Assembly: GCF_013386585.1 (NCBI RefSeq) | Contig: NZ_JACARO010000052.1 | Coordinates: 1-48,232 of the forward strand | Length of the DNA stretch: 48,232 nt | Source: Pseudomonas sp. P7548 | Lineage (GTDB): Bacteria; Pseudomonadota; Gammaproteobacteria; Pseudomonadales; Pseudomonadaceae | Direction of reading: 5' to 3' | Shown: in pieces, positions 47,076 to 48,232 of the stretch | Layout: every line of letters starts with the position of its first letter | Numbering within the stretch: the first letter of the stretch is position 1 | Program-made: the position numbers and the translations under genes | Notes under the pieces: model-generated | Seen by the model: only the letters and a program-made list of their open reading frames with translations | What the model was told of the DNA's origin: nothing | Databases searched by the model: none

Positions 47076-47280
47076 GACAAATATCCGCAGTCGATGGGAG
47101 CGTTCCCGGTGAATGGAGGCAGTGTAGACCGGCTCATTCTTGGCGCCGGACCGTCTGGCTGACGAGTTAATCGTTGTTAATTTCGCCAGGTCCAGGGCCG
47201 GAAAAGACAGCACAGGCGTGCAATCGCGGCGCCGACGGGCGTGCTTATCTGGCGGCTTGCCAACCGTTTGGATACACGCC

Positions 47281-48189
47281 ATGAACCGTAACGACCTGCG
47301 CCGCGTCGACATGAACCTGCTGGTGATTTTCGAAGCGCTGATGTTCGAAAAGAACCTGACCCGTGTGGCCGAAAAGCTGTTCATGGGCCAACCCGCCGTG
47401 AGTGCGGCGCTGGGGCGTTTGCGGGACTTGTTCGACGACCCGTTGTTGCTGCGCAACGGGCGGGGCATGGAGCCCACGCCACGTGCCGTGGCGATACTCA
47501 AGGAGTTGCAACCGGCCATGGACACTATTTCGGGCGCGGTCAGCCGCGCCAAGGATTTCGACCCTTCTACCAGCTGTGCGGTGTTTCGCATTGGCCTGTC
47601 CGATGACGCCGAATTCGGTCTGTTCCCGCCCTTGCTCAGCCAACTGCGCGAAGAGGCACCGGGGATCATCGTGGTGGTGCGTCGGGCCAATTACCTGTTG
47701 ATGTCGTCGTTGTTGGCCAGTGGCGAGATTTCGGTGGGGGTGAGCTACACCACCGAACTGCCGGCGAATGCCAAGCGCAAGAAACTGCGGGATATACCGT
47801 GCAAGGTGTTGCGCGGAGATGATGGCGTGCAGCCGCTGACGTTGGACGACTACTGTTCGCGGCCCCATGCGATGGTGTCGTTTTCGGGGGACCTGAGCGG
47901 CAATATCGACCTGGACCTGGCGCGCATTGGCCGGTCGCGGCGGGTGGTGCTGGCGGTGCCGCAGTTCAGTGGGTTAAGGGCGTTGCTGGCGGGGACGCAG
48001 ATTATTGCGACGGTGCCGGATTACGCGGCGTGTGCGTTGACTGAGGGGACGACGTTGCGGGCGGAGGATCCGCCGTTTGCGATTGATGCGGCGGAGTTGT
48101 CGATGGTGTGGAGTGGGGTGCATGACAACGACCCGGCGGAGCGGTGGTTGCGGGGGAGGATTGGGGAGCATATGGCTCGGGTGGTTTGA
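47281..48189 (+). CDS. LysR-family transcriptional regulator (NodD/LeuO-like group)
   Basis: A 302-aa LysR protein. The start RRVDMNLLVIFEALMFEKNLTRVAEKLFMGQPAVSAALGRLRDLFDDPLLLRNGRGMEPT is of the NodD-like group; the effector domain follows. ATG at 47281 fits the family start. The 205-base gap to the divergent AraC gene holds no clear palindrome. Its targets may lie to the right of the window. Confidence 0.87.
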   Translation: MNRNDLRRVDMNLLVIFEALMFEKNLTRVAEKLFMGQPAVSAALGRLRDLFDDPLLLRNGRGMEPTPRAVAILKELQPAMDTISGAVSRAKDFDPSTSCAVFRIGLSDDAEFGLFPPLLSQLREEAPGIIVVVRRANYLLMSSLLASGEISVGVSYTTELPANAKRKKLRDIPCKVLRGDDGVQPLTLDDYCSRPHAMVSFSGDLSGNIDLDLARIGRSRRVVLAVPQFSGLRALLAGTQIIATVPDYAACALTEGTTLRAEDPPFAIDAAELSMVWSGVHDNDPAERWLRGRIGEHMARVV

Positions 48190-48198
48190 TTGGGGGGC

Positions 48199-48220
48199 AT
48201 ATCCGTTGCTGCGGTAACGG
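48199..48220. repeat. Hairpin at the right edge, probably part of a dispersed repeat
   Basis: CATATCCGTTGCTGCGGTAACGG pairs CCGTT with AACGG and stands right after the LysR stop. The wording is like a repeat I have seen often between genes in P. fluorescens genomes, but only its start is in the window. It shares CGTTAC/GTAACGG wording with the hairpin at 7-35. Confidence 0.4.
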
Positions 48221-48232
48221 CTGCTATTGGTT

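Overview
The window is a stretch of a Pseudomonas chromosome, most likely from the P. fluorescens group. The evidence is the GC-rich, strongly GC3-biased coding, the REP/REPIN hairpins of two Pseudomonas types (GTGGGAGCGGGCTTGC and GTAGTGAGCGGGCTTGCC), and the gene content. This assignment comes from reading the sequence; no database search was run. No rRNA, tRNA, IS element, CRISPR array or prophage was seen.

Layout. (1) 57-3987: macA, macB and a LuxR-type regulator, an arrangement known from the 3' flank of cyclic lipopeptide (massetolide/viscosin) synthetase genes, so an NRPS gene may lie just left of the window. (2) 4203-7917: a methionine gamma-lyase divergent from an Lrp/AsnC regulator, then an AraC regulator divergent from a bile acid:sodium symporter-type transporter. 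(3) 8025-20497: a chaperone-usher fimbrial locus with built-in signalling. It holds an EAL protein, a BvgA/RcsB-like response regulator, a 1223-aa BvgS-like hybrid kinase, pilin, chaperone, usher, adhesin, a REC-EAL protein, a REC-like protein lacking the phospho-acceptor Asp, and a small pilin-like secreted protein. A near-palindromic box with core GAAATTTCCTAC precedes the EAL, regulator and pilin genes. (4) 20622-23019: sotB-like exporter, an LprI-like secreted protein and aqpZ, the last with a striking hairpin against its Shine-Dalgarno. (5) 23071-33788: a carbohydrate or polyol catabolism locus. The minus strand carries a ribose-type ABC importer, two SDR dehydrogenases, a SorC-type regulator and transaldolase. 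The plus strand carries a split transketolase and an FGGY kinase.

(6) 33981-38680: an orphan SsuA-like binding protein, then a tightly overlapping minus-strand operon that looks like DNA alkylation repair (two COG3826-type oxygenases, a stand-alone Ada zinc domain, an EamA permease), then a LysR regulator divergent from a quinone oxidoreductase. (7) 39844-42307: a secreted protein made of ten 13-residue repeats, a pirin and a divergent GlxA-type regulator. (8) 42458-48189: two convergent wHTH-STAND ATPase regulators whose 3' ends overlap, one without its helical C-terminus, then a short AraC regulator divergent from a LysR regulator.

How the parts fit. In region 3 the kinase, regulator and two EAL proteins probably couple an external signal and c-di-GMP turnover to fimbriation. 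In region 5 import, oxidation, phosphorylation and transketolase/transaldolase steps would feed a sugar or polyol into central metabolism. The rest are mostly regulator-target pairs.
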